From positions 1 through 23,729 of the forward strand of contig CAYMUP010000012.1 in NCBI GenBank assembly GCA_964393815.1: a stretch of 23,729 nucleotides of DNA, written 5' to 3'. Both the position numbers and the translations under genes were made by a program. Positions within the stretch are counted from its first letter, which is position 1. The number at the start of each line of letters is the position of its first letter. The notes under the pieces were generated by a model. The model had not been told where the DNA came from and searched no databases. It worked only from the letters and a program-made list of their open reading frames with translations. Below, piece after piece: positions 1-6,576 of the stretch. Origin of the DNA: JAGXIT01 sp964393815 (GTDB lineage Bacteria > Patescibacteriota > Saccharimonadia > Saccharimonadales > UBA4665).

Positions 1-2
1 CC

Positions 3-59
3 CTCAAAATCCGCGAGTACCTAGAAGGCCACAAAGTAGACGTCCAAGCCGAAGTCTAA
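3..59 (+). CDS. C-terminal tail of an unidentified protein (partial)
   Basis: An open frame enters from the left edge and stops at a TAA at 57-59, giving 18 residues that end in GHKVDVQAEV. It is too short to assign to a family. It ends 13 bases before the stop of the oppositely oriented reductase gene, so the two genes are convergent; no hairpin terminator is visible between them. The call as coding rests only on the open frame and its position. Confidence 0.4.
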   Translation, partial: LKIREYLEGHKVDVQAEV

Positions 60-72
60 CCCGGACACACCC

Positions 73-750
73 TTAGAGGTCGTCGTAGCCGGAGTAGTAG
101 TCGTAGATGATGCGGGCGCGGGGAATGCCCATTTTCTCTAGATTAGCGCCCAGTGTTTCGACAAAGTTTTGACTGCCAGAAAGGTATATTAGGCTGCCTT
201 CTTTAACGTGTTTCAAAATGTCTTCCACGGTTAATTTATTTGGGTACACAAAGTCGACTCTTTTTAAGTTTATTTCACCTGGGATGAGACTACATAATCT
301 GTTGTCTTCACTTCGTTTTGCCCAGAGTAGTGCGATGTCGTATTTCATATTGGCTCTCACGCACTCGCCTAGCATTGCTACATAACTTGCTATAGCGATG
401 CCTTGGGCTACAAAAACGAGGGGGATAGCTTGAGAGCGAGGTAATACTGCATCGCCCATGGGCTCGCGCATAAACAGGGTTTCGCCTGGTGTGAGATTTG
501 AGAGAGCTTGCTTATAGGCGCTGAGTGGCTCCTCAACTCTAGTTAGGAAGCGAACGGTATTTTCGCCCGACAGCGAAGTGAGGGTGAACGTGCGGTGCTG
601 CTTGCCGCGTGGGTCATCGGTGTGAAAGGGGAAAAGGAACTTGGCATATTGGCCTGCGGTATATTCAACTGGTTGGGGGGCGTGAAACATAAACTCCCAC
701 ACTCCAGGCGCGACCTCACGTTTACCCGCAAATCTCAGTTCTCGATCCAT
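73..750 (-). CDS. FAD-binding oxidoreductase, ferredoxin-NADP reductase-like
   Basis: The 225-aa protein has the two-domain layout of the ferredoxin-NADP(H) reductase superfamily, which moves electrons between NAD(P)H and a partner through FAD. Seen near the N-terminus: an EYTAGQY segment and RTFTLTS, matching the flavin-binding RxYS/T region. The second half resembles a nucleotide-binding domain: LVFVAQGIAIASYVAML stands where GGIGxxP usually is, and a C-terminal LSGSQNFVETLGANLEKMG resembles the family's SGPxxM segment. The glycine motif is degenerate (AQGIA), so nucleotide preference cannot be read. No [2Fe-2S] domain is fused, so a separate partner is expected. I chose the ATG at 750 over the upstream in-frame GTG at 765 because a -10-like TACACT lies 6 bases before that ATG. 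Electron partner and substrate are unknown. Confidence 0.75.
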   Translation of the reverse strand: MDRELRFAGKREVAPGVWEFMFHAPQPVEYTAGQYAKFLFPFHTDDPRGKQHRTFTLTSLSGENTVRFLTRVEEPLSAYKQALSNLTPGETLFMREPMGDAVLPRSQAIPLVFVAQGIAIASYVAMLGECVRANMKYDIALLWAKRSEDNRLCSLIPGEINLKRVDFVYPNKLTVEDILKHVKEGSLIYLSGSQNFVETLGANLEKMGIPRARIIYDYYSGYDDL

Positions 751-762
751 GCTCCTAGTGTA
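751..762 (-). promoter_or_regulatory. -10-like element abutting the reductase start
   Basis: On the minus strand TACACT (762-757) is followed by AGGAGC and then the ATG at 750, so a start site 7 bases downstream of the hexamer would fall on the ATG. The AGGAG lies only one base from the ATG, too close to act as a normal Shine-Dalgarno. A convincing -35 is not visible. Confidence 0.4.
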
Positions 763-821
763 CACCAGTGTGACCGTTGTAATTTTGTGAGGACTGTCCT
801 CTAGGTAAGAGTTTTAAAGGC

Positions 822-1487
822 TCATAGCTTAAAAAGGTCGGGGCGGTCGGTGATGACGGCGTAGAGATAAGATTGCCAGCGCGAGGCTTGCCTAGGGTTA
901 TTGACCGTGTAGGGCGAAAGCTGAAATCCACGGTGGTGCATGGCGCGCAAAAAACCCCGCCAAAGCCAGCGCTGATTCATGCTTATGCGAGTGGTACCAA
1001 GTTTGCGTGCTCGGTGAGTCGCTCGCACGCCAGACCACTTCTCGTTCACAACCAAGGTGGCCTCCGACATTTCTTTTTGCAGTGCTTTTAGAACCTTGAA
1101 ATCAAACGAAGCAAAAGAAAGAGATTCAATTGGAAAGCCATGGGCCAGTTTCACCCGGGATGCCAAAATCACCTCTGTTAACTTCACCCGGGATTTAATT
1201 TCAACGAGTAGCTCACATCTGCCCTGTACGGCGTCCATGGCTTCGGCTATTGTGCTTATGTCTGGTTTTATAGACTGGAGTTTTGAATAATTTGTCGTCT
1301 CTACGAAATGTTTTCTACCAGTTTTATCGATAAGGTGCGGATCGTGGCAAAGTATAACAATATCATCAGCCGTAACTCGGACATCTATCTCGATGCCATC
1401 TACTCCCGCGTCAAGTGCAGCCTGAATGCTGGCAATTGTATTTTCGGCCGCAAGACCTCGCGCACCTCGGTGACCGATGATTTTCAT
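822..1487 (-). CDS. ugpQ: glycerophosphodiester phosphodiesterase
   Basis: The 221-aa protein is a typical short cytosolic glycerophosphodiester phosphodiesterase: it hydrolyses glycerophosphodiesters to glycerol-3-phosphate and an alcohol. The family signature is complete: HRG at residues 6-8, AENT at 14-17, EID at 33-35, CHDP at 47-50, and a later EIKS. His6 and His48 match the general acid/base pair and the acidic residues match the metal site. There is no signal peptide. The C-terminal ITDRPDLF is usual for the family. The gene diverges from ppa and lies behind the reductase gene on the same strand. The symbol is by family resemblance; a lineage-specific lipid-recycling role is an inference. 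Confidence 0.9.
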   Translation of the reverse strand: MKIIGHRGARGLAAENTIASIQAALDAGVDGIEIDVRVTADDIVILCHDPHLIDKTGRKHFVETTNYSKLQSIKPDISTIAEAMDAVQGRCELLVEIKSRVKLTEVILASRVKLAHGFPIESLSFASFDFKVLKALQKEMSEATLVVNEKWSGVRATHRARKLGTTRISMNQRWLWRGFLRAMHHRGFQLSPYTVNNPRQASRWQSYLYAVITDRPDLFKL

Positions 1488-1499
1488 GCTAGTATAGTA
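1488..1499 (-). promoter_or_regulatory. -10-like element abutting the phosphodiesterase start
   Basis: On the minus strand the sequence reads TTACTATACTAGC then ATG at 1487. Either TATACT (1496-1491) or TACTAT (1499-1494) can serve as the -10, and the latter would put the transcription start on the A of the ATG. No Shine-Dalgarno is present. Confidence 0.45.
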
Positions 1500-1549
1500 A
1501 CAGACAACAAGACACCGATGTGAGGTCGGTTAATGTAAAAGGAGGAGCT

Positions 1550-2080
1550 ATGCCAGATTTTAATCAAGTTCTAACCCCAGGGGACGTCGAAAACGGCGTT
1601 ATAAATACGGTGGTTGAGATACCAAAGTGGTCAACGCTAAAGATAGAGTGGAACCGCAAAGTAGCCGCATTCCAACTCGACCGGGTCGAACCAAGTATTT
1701 TCGCTAAGCCGGTCAACTACGGTTTTATCCCTCAGACGCTTGATGAAGATGGCGATGAACTTGACACGCTCGTGCTTACTAATGACCCGATTCCGACTGG
1801 CGTGTTCCTGGAAGCCAAGATCATCGGTGTGCTGAAATTTGAAGATGATGGTGAAGTCGATGACAAGATCATCTGCGTGCCAGCGGACGATCGAAATACT
1901 GATGATGCAATCCAGACACTAGAAGACCTCCACCCACGTTGGCGTCAAAAGATCGAACATCATTTTAGCCACTACAAAGATCTGAAAAAACCAGGCAGCA
2001 CCAAGGTCGTCGGCTGGGGTGACGTAGAAGAAGCCAAGCGCGTTATAAAAGAATGTATCGACCGGTATGAGGGGCAATAA
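1550..2080 (+). CDS. ppa: inorganic pyrophosphatase, family I
   Basis: The 176-aa protein hydrolyses pyrophosphate to two phosphates in the cytosol, pulling biosynthetic reactions forward. The family I signature DGDELD lies at residues 67-72, with the three metal-binding aspartates in register (D67, D69, D72), preceded by AKPVNYGFIPQT. The C-terminus carries GWGDVEEAKRVI, also typical. Length is normal for the bacterial soluble enzyme. The in-frame GTG at 1520 would add ten residues, but a strong AGGAGG (1540-1545) sits just before the ATG at 1550, so that ATG is preferred. The stop TAA overlaps the ATG of a short downstream ORF (TAATG). Confidence 0.93.
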   Translation: MPDFNQVLTPGDVENGVINTVVEIPKWSTLKIEWNRKVAAFQLDRVEPSIFAKPVNYGFIPQTLDEDGDELDTLVLTNDPIPTGVFLEAKIIGVLKFEDDGEVDDKIICVPADDRNTDDAIQTLEDLHPRWRQKIEHHFSHYKDLKKPGSTKVVGWGDVEEAKRVIKECIDRYEGQ

Positions 2081-2281
2081 TGATGCCTGACACCTTTATG
2101 GACGGGACCTCATACGGACGACCTGAGACGAAGGCTTGGTGCGGAAGCGTGGCTTCTCGAGAGTATCTTCGGCGAGAAGGCTCCTACGACTAATCAACTT
2201 GTTGAAAAAATGCAAACACTGAGCCATGCCGTAGCCGCATCGGCCGTAGCGGGCACATTAGCCGGGAAGAGTGAAAAGTAA
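2080..2281 (+). pseudogene. coupled short ORF, probably frameshifted small gene
   Basis: An ATGATG overlaps the ppa stop (TAATG) and has GAGGGG just upstream, as expected for translational coupling. The ATG frame runs only 37 codons, to TAA at 2191-2193, with a poorly protein-like Arg/Trp-rich end. A second frame, open from 2084 to a TAA at 2279-2281, is much more protein-like in its second half (EAWLLESIFGEKAPTTNQ, then an Ala-rich helix ending AGKSEK), but has no ATG/GTG/TTG start before an internal ATG. A single shift between the frames would give a protein of roughly 65 residues. No family was recognised. It could be a decayed gene, a sequence error or a programmed shift. Confidence 0.4.
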
Positions 2282-2418
2282 AATTTACATCAGTCTATCA
2301 GTCCTTTCTCAGTCCAATATTTCCCCAAGTAGTCGTGCTATAACTACAAGCAGATTGACAGAGGGTATTCTCGGGACTATTATGTAGGGGAACGTACTAG
2401 ATAAAAAAAGGACTGCAT
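2282..2418 (+). promoter_or_regulatory. intergenic leader with consensus promoter (TTGACA-17-TATTAT)
   Basis: TTGACA at 2355-2360 and TATTAT at 2378-2383 are separated by exactly 17 bases, giving a predicted start near 2390. AAGGA at 2408-2412 lies 6 bases before the ATG at 2419. This is among the best sigma-70-type promoters in the window and predicts strong expression of the exported protein. The sequence between 2282 and 2354 shows no gene and no convincing hairpin. Confidence 0.75.
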
Positions 2419-3723
2419 ATGCGATTTGCGAATATAAAAAGATTAAGACTTGGTTTGACACAGGGCCAAAAGGGTTTTAGTCACCATCTCTTGCTGCCAA
2501 TTGTAGCGATACTAGCCGTCGGCTCGATAGGTGCGTACCTGACTTTTGCAAGCAAGGCCGCGACCTTATGCCCCACCGGAACCTCTGAGACTTCCGTATC
2601 AGGCGGAAAATGTGTTTACCGTATATATAAAGTAGATCCATCAGCAGGATGCAGAGACGGGCAGTACAGCACGTCCATGTATGTTGGTGGTGCGGTAGGT
2701 ACAGTTTATTCTTGCCACAGCGCACCAAAGCCTGCGTCTTGTACACCATACGAGTGGTTCAAGAAATGGAATGGCTACGGAAACCCATACGATGCTGGAT
2801 GGGCTTGTGCACATATAAATAGTGGCGGCGGCGGTGGCGGCGGTGGCGGTGGTGGTGGCGGCGGCGGTGGCGGCGGTGGCGGTGGTGGTGGCGGCGGCGG
2901 AAATACGATTTCGAAATCATGTGCAACGCCACACCCCTCTGTAAAGGCTGGAGCACCCTCTGGCTGCATAGCTCACGCTCAAGACAATCTGACAAAAGCT
3001 GGATTTGCTACGACCGTAGACGGCGTATGGGGCAGTGGGACGGAAAACTCTATCAAGGCCTTCCAAAAGAAATATGGTCTAACGATCGATGGCGTTCTAG
3101 GCAAAACAGACTGGGACTACTTGCATAAAGCCGCTTCAGGCCAAAATCCAGTGCCACCAAAACCCGTCTATCTGAACCTTAGGGACAAAGCCTACGGTTG
3201 TGCTAGCCCACGAGCTACGGTACAGCTCGGTTCCACAGGGAATTGCGTCCGTTACTTGCAGTATGCTATGAACCACTACGCATATGACACTAAATCACCA
3301 CGACTCAGCACTAGCGGCACATTCGATGCCAAGACTAAAGATGCTGTCATAAGCTTCCAGAAACGCTTCAAAAAGACCGCAGATGGAATAGTCGGAAGTA
3401 GTACGTGGAGTGGGATAGACTACTTGCTTGGTAAATACCCAGACGAACATGCTCGTTACTACAGCTGTGAATATGGCTCAAACTTCAGTTTGCCAGTCAT
3501 AAATACCATCGGGGCTCGCAGTGGCTGCACTAAATACCTCCAGTGGGCCTTGATCAAAGATGGCTTCAAGGTCGACATCAATGGAACATTCGACACCAAA
3601 ACGCAGACTGCAGTTAAGGCATTTCAAACTAAACACAAACTAACAAGTGACGGTGCTGTAGGGGCGGCTACTTGGAGCGCAATCATGGACGTATCCAAGA
3701 ACTACCTAGGACTAGCAGGCTAA
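2419..3723 (+). CDS. exported Cys-rich protein with polyglycine linker and three peptidoglycan-binding modules
   Basis: The 434-aa protein begins with a basic stretch, then QKGFSHH and a hydrophobic segment (about residues 24-44) resembling a signal anchor or prepilin-like N-terminus, without the usual Glu at +5. Residues 50-135 form a domain with six cysteines and no family I recognise. Residues 136-161 are 26 consecutive glycines. Three modules of the PG_binding_1 type follow (about 168-235, 258-340 and 345-432). Each has a Cys pair at its front, a helix such as CVRYLQYAM, and a repeated IKAFQKKYGLTIDGVLG-like core. No catalytic domain is visible, so it is likely a cell-wall-bound structural or adhesion protein. 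Disulphides are plausible outside the cell. It is expressed alone, between a strong promoter and a strong terminator. Confidence 0.85.
   Translation: MRFANIKRLRLGLTQGQKGFSHHLLLPIVAILAVGSIGAYLTFASKAATLCPTGTSETSVSGGKCVYRIYKVDPSAGCRDGQYSTSMYVGGAVGTVYSCHSAPKPASCTPYEWFKKWNGYGNPYDAGWACAHINSGGGGGGGGGGGGGGGGGGGGGGGGGGNTISKSCATPHPSVKAGAPSGCIAHAQDNLTKAGFATTVDGVWGSGTENSIKAFQKKYGLTIDGVLGKTDWDYLHKAASGQNPVPPKPVYLNLRDKAYGCASPRATVQLGSTGNCVRYLQYAMNHYAYDTKSPRLSTSGTFDAKTKDAVISFQKRFKKTADGIVGSSTWSGIDYLLGKYPDEHARYYSCEYGSNFSLPVINTIGARSGCTKYLQWALIKDGFKVDINGTFDTKTQTAVKAFQTKHKLTSDGAVGAATWSAIMDVSKNYLGLAG
2824..2901 (+). repeat. polyglycine-encoding tract made of a duplicated 33-base unit
   Basis: Twenty-six GGN codons are arranged as two exact 33-base copies (2824-2856 and 2857-2889) of the 11-codon order C,C,C,T,C,C,T,C,T,T,T (third bases), followed by a partial third copy (2890-2900) ending in GGA. 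The exact match at silent positions shows recent tandem duplication rather than simple codon bias. Confidence 0.97.
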
Positions 3724-3735
3724 TCAGTTACTATA

Positions 3736-3780
3736 ATGTAAACAAAAACGACCGGGTAAAACGGTCGTTTTTGTTTACAT
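3736..3780 (+). terminator. perfect 19-bp hairpin terminator
   Basis: The left arm at 3736-3754 and right arm at 3762-3780 are exact reverse complements around a 7-base loop. The GC-rich CGACCG/CGGTCG core is followed by a TTTTTGTTT run inside the right arm, and the mirrored A-run in the left arm would let it act on both strands. It separates the exported-protein gene from the carbon-metabolism cluster. Confidence 0.9.
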
Positions 3781-3802
3781 GACATGAGATAGCCACTACA
3801 AT
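3774..3802 (+). promoter_or_regulatory. gap promoter overlapping the terminator (TTTACA-17-TACAAT)
   Basis: TTTACA at 3774-3779 and TACAAT at 3797-3802 are 17 bases apart, predicting a start near 3809 and a leader of about 38 bases with AGAGGTGG before the ATG. The -35 lies inside the right arm of the preceding terminator. Confidence 0.6.
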
Positions 3803-3846
3803 AACAAGCGTAAGCAATATAAATCTAGCTGGCAGAGGTGGTAGAC

Positions 3847-4866
3847 ATGAGAACTAAAGTAGCGATAAATGGTTTTGGTAGGATCGGACGCAATGCATTT
3901 AAGATTGCCTTTGCTCGTAGCGACGTGGAAATCGTCGCCGTCAATGACCTGACAGACACGAAGACGCTGGCGTATCTACTCAAGCACGACAGCAACTACG
4001 GTACCTATGACAAAGAAGTGAGCTACGATGACAAACACATCATCGTTGATGGGAACAAGATCGTTGTCTGTGCTGAAAAAGACCCGGCACTACTTCCGTG
4101 GAAAGATATGGCAGTGGACGTCGTTATTGAGAGCACCGGTCGTTTTACCGACAAAGAGGGTGCGAGCGGCCATATCAAAGCCGGTGCTAAACGAGTTGTC
4201 ATCAGTGGGCCTACCAAGAGCGACGGCGTAGATACTATTGTGTTGGGCGCAAACGACGATCAACTCGAAGGCTCCACTGAGGTCATCAGCAATGCGAGCT
4301 GTACAACTAACTCGCTAGGCGCAGTTATGGCCGTGCTCGATGCGGAGTTTGGGGTTGAAAAATCAATGCTCACAACGGTGCATAGCTACACGGCCAGCCA
4401 AGTTTTACAAGACGCGCCAGCCAAAGACCTGCGCGAAGGACGAAACGCCGCCGAAAACATCGTGCCAACCACAACCGGTGCAGCGATTGCCGTGACACTG
4501 ACACTCCCGCAGCTCAAAGATAAGTTTGATGGACTGAGTATTCGTGTCCCTACCCCAGTGGTTAGCATCAGTGATGTTACAGCTTTGCTCAAAAAAAACG
4601 TCACCGTTGAGCAGATAAACGACGCGTTCAAAAAAGCCGCGAAAGAGCCGTATTATCAAGGAATTTTGGGCGTTAGCGAAGAGCCACTTGTTAGTAGTGA
4701 CTACATTGGCAATAGCTGCAGCGGAACGGTCGACCTGCTGCTCACAAAAGTTGTCGGCGGCAATATGGTTAAGGTCATGGTTTGGTATGACAATGAGTGG
4801 GGCTACAGCAACCGCCTCGTTGAAGTCGTTGCCGACGCTGGCAAGACAAGCGCAAGCGAGGAATAA
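3847..4866 (+). CDS. gap: glyceraldehyde-3-phosphate dehydrogenase, type I
   Basis: The 339-aa enzyme oxidises glyceraldehyde-3-phosphate to 1,3-bisphosphoglycerate using a nicotinamide cofactor. Seen: the N-terminal NAD-binding INGFGRIGR (residues 7-15), VND at 32-34 (an Asp at the position usually linked to NAD rather than NADP), the active-site SNASCTTN with Cys152, His178 in TTVHSYTAS, and NIVPTTTGAA. The C-terminal WYDNEWGYSNR is canonical. An in-frame GTG at 3838 exists, but AGAGGTGG precedes the ATG at 3847 and the protein starts normally there. It is the first gene of a plus-strand block, three bases from rpiB. The single GAPDH suggests a glycolytic role; direction is an inference. 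Confidence 0.96.
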   Translation: MRTKVAINGFGRIGRNAFKIAFARSDVEIVAVNDLTDTKTLAYLLKHDSNYGTYDKEVSYDDKHIIVDGNKIVVCAEKDPALLPWKDMAVDVVIESTGRFTDKEGASGHIKAGAKRVVISGPTKSDGVDTIVLGANDDQLEGSTEVISNASCTTNSLGAVMAVLDAEFGVEKSMLTTVHSYTASQVLQDAPAKDLREGRNAAENIVPTTTGAAIAVTLTLPQLKDKFDGLSIRVPTPVVSISDVTALLKKNVTVEQINDAFKKAAKEPYYQGILGVSEEPLVSSDYIGNSCSGTVDLLLTKVVGGNMVKVMVWYDNEWGYSNRLVEVVADAGKTSASEE

Positions 4867-4869
4867 AAC

Positions 4870-5325
4870 ATGAAAATTTTTATTGGAGCGGATCATAATG
4901 GGTTTGAGCTCAAAGCACAAATCGCTGAGTATTTGCGCCGCGGTGGCTATGAAGTTGTAGACGAAGGCGACAAAGAAAAACATCCTGATGACGACTTTCC
5001 GCAGTTTGCGGCCAAGGTTGTGCATGCCATGGAGGCTGATCCCTCGTTTGATGTAAAAGGAATTTTAATTTGCGGTAGCGGCCAGGGTATGTGTATCGCG
5101 GCAAACCGTCACCGTGGCATAAGGGCAATTTTGGGGTACGACCAAGAGACGGCGCGTAGCTCACGCAACGACGATGATAGCAACATTCTGTGTTTGCCAG
5201 CCAGGACACTGACTTTTGAAGAGGCAATCGGCATTTTACACGTATGGCTCATAACGCCATTTGCGGACGCAACTCGCTTCAAGCGACGGATTGCCCAGAT
5301 AGATGAGTTGGGCGTAAAGCCATGA
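4870..5325 (+). CDS. rpiB: ribose-5-phosphate isomerase B
   Basis: The 151-aa protein belongs to the RpiB/LacAB sugar-phosphate isomerase family, interconverting ribose-5-phosphate and ribulose-5-phosphate. Seen: GADHNGFELK at residues 6-15, DDDFPQFA, the active-site loop ICGSGQGMCIAANR carrying the catalytic-type Cys, GIRAILGYD, and SRNDDDSNILCLPAR. The second Cys in the loop (MCIAAN, where MSIAAN is usual) is a mild variation. A LacA/LacB role cannot be excluded from sequence, but the adjacent epimerase and transketolase genes favour the pentose-phosphate role. The gene starts 3 bases after gap and its TGA overlaps the next ATG. Confidence 0.92.
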   Translation: MKIFIGADHNGFELKAQIAEYLRRGGYEVVDEGDKEKHPDDDFPQFAAKVVHAMEADPSFDVKGILICGSGQGMCIAANRHRGIRAILGYDQETARSSRNDDDSNILCLPARTLTFEEAIGILHVWLITPFADATRFKRRIAQIDELGVKP

Positions 5326-5798
5326 GGCAGCCTCGAGAAGATACGGTGGCAGTACTCCTGTCTCGTCGACTACAGATTGCGCTCATGACGCTCGTGCTCC
5401 TCACCTGGTTAGTTAGTAGCTTATTTCCTCTGGTCATGGCCATTCGTCATACCGCTGATAGCAATTCAAACTACCTCTGGTTCATGACGTTATCGCAAGT
5501 TATCTTGCCGCTTGTGTATCTTGGAATTGGTTTTTCGTATGCTATCCGGCGCTATAGAAGCCGACTCCACCAGAGCTTTGTTGGTGTGTTTTTAGCGGTG
5601 CTTGGCTGTATGCTGTATAACGTTGTATTTACCCTCTACAACATGTATCTTGTAGGATTTAATCGCCTGAGAGAGTATCTGGTCGAGCCGTCGTTTATGA
5701 CGCAATATGGTGTTGAGATTAGTATTATGGTTTTGTGTCTAGCGCTCTTTACCGCGCTTGTTTGGCATCATGACTGGAGGCACGGCAAAAACAGATGA
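5322..5798 (+). CDS. four-helix membrane protein of unknown function
   Basis: The 158-aa protein is not recognised. Hydropathy by eye gives four membrane segments at about residues 19-41, 52-73, 85-110 and 129-148, with basic loops after helix 2 (RRYRSRLHQ) and at the C-terminus (HDWRHGKNR), predicting both ends inside. It overlaps rpiB and the epimerase gene by ATGA junctions, so it is co-translated with soluble sugar-phosphate enzymes. A transport or sensing role linked to sugar supply is possible, but no motif supports it. Confidence 0.8.
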   Translation: MRQPREDTVAVLLSRRLQIALMTLVLLTWLVSSLFPLVMAIRHTADSNSNYLWFMTLSQVILPLVYLGIGFSYAIRRYRSRLHQSFVGVFLAVLGCMLYNVVFTLYNMYLVGFNRLREYLVEPSFMTQYGVEISIMVLCLALFTALVWHHDWRHGKNR

Positions 5799-6445
5799 GC
5801 GTCACGATTTGCCCGACCGTAACCACCGATGATTATGAGGTGTATCGTCTGCAGATTGAGCAGAGTGCGCAGTATGCAACGCGGGTCCATATAGACCTCG
5901 GCGATGGGGTATTTACGCGCAAATTAACGGCTGTTGAAGATGTGTGGTGGCCGGCCGGTATGCGGGCAGACCTGCACATTATGTTTAAAGAACCTTTTTT
6001 GCACATACCAGCTATACTCGCCCTTGGACCGCAGTTGGTTATTGTACACGCTGAGGCGGACGGTGACTTTATGGCATTTGCTCGTGAGATGCACCGGCAT
6101 GGAATAGAAGCGGGTGTTTCGTTGCTGCAACAGACACCCGTCGAAGCGATAATGCCAGCACTAGAAGTGATTGATCACGTTTTGATATTTTCCGGTGACT
6201 TAGGCCATTTTGGTGGGCAAGCTGACCTCGCATTACTTGAGAAGGCAAGGAGGCTCAAAGAGCTAAAACCATCATTGGAGCTCGGTTGGGATGGCGGGGC
6301 GAACGACAAGAACGCCCGCGAGCTTGCGGACGGGGGTATCGACGTCATAAACTGCGGCGGCTATCTCCACGGACCCGACCCCATCGGCGCCTACAAAAAA
6401 ATTCTCAGTATTGTAAATAGCTCAGAATCCTCACAAGCATATTAA
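5795..6445 (+). CDS. rpe: ribulose-phosphate 3-epimerase-like protein
   Basis: The 216-aa TIM-barrel protein resembles ribulose-phosphate 3-epimerase, which interconverts ribulose-5-phosphate and xylulose-5-phosphate. The metal and acid/base residues are in place: His32 and Asp34 in HID, His61 in DLHIM, Asp166 in WDGG, and IVHAEA at 83-88. The usual HxDxMDGxFVPN loop is altered to HIDLGDGVFTRKLT, losing the Met and the Pro-Asn, and the N-terminal Ser is replaced by CPT. Related epimerases such as the allulose-6-phosphate type remain possible, though pathway context favours Rpe. It overlaps the preceding membrane-protein gene by ATGA. Confidence 0.75.
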   Translation: MSVTICPTVTTDDYEVYRLQIEQSAQYATRVHIDLGDGVFTRKLTAVEDVWWPAGMRADLHIMFKEPFLHIPAILALGPQLVIVHAEADGDFMAFAREMHRHGIEAGVSLLQQTPVEAIMPALEVIDHVLIFSGDLGHFGGQADLALLEKARRLKELKPSLELGWDGGANDKNARELADGGIDVINCGGYLHGPDPIGAYKKILSIVNSSESSQAY

Positions 6446-6576
6446 TATCCTCATCAAAGCATGCATCATATAGTATGTATGGTCTCAAAGAGAGCTTGGT
6501 TGGCTGTACGGAAAGCATGTATGCCCGGCAACGAGGCTAGGTGAGGCAAGGTAATAGATGTATAATCATAAGCAAG
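6446..6576 (+). promoter_or_regulatory. spacer with TATAAT close to the transketolase start
   Basis: TATAAT at 6561-6566 lies 10 bases before the ATG at 6577, predicting a leader of about four bases. No Shine-Dalgarno precedes that ATG, and no good -35 is seen at 16-18 bases. The remaining sequence holds no gene and only an imperfect inverted repeat near 6463-6482. Confidence 0.45.

Noticed and set aside
2759..2995. His/Arg-rich and Pro-rich frames opposite the polyglycine tract
   Set aside because: They are direct reverse translations of the GGY repeat and have no start signals.
3838..3846. Upstream in-frame GTG as the gap start
   Set aside because: It lies within the ribosome-binding sequence AGAGGTGG and adds residues absent from the family's usual N-terminus.
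4405..5025. 206-codon frame antisense to gap and rpiB
   Set aside because: It spans two well-supported genes on the other strand; the apparent hydrophobic stretches come from reversed codons.
6463..6482. Imperfect inverted repeat before the transketolase gene
   Set aside because: The arms pair only with a wobble and short matches; not convincing as an operator.
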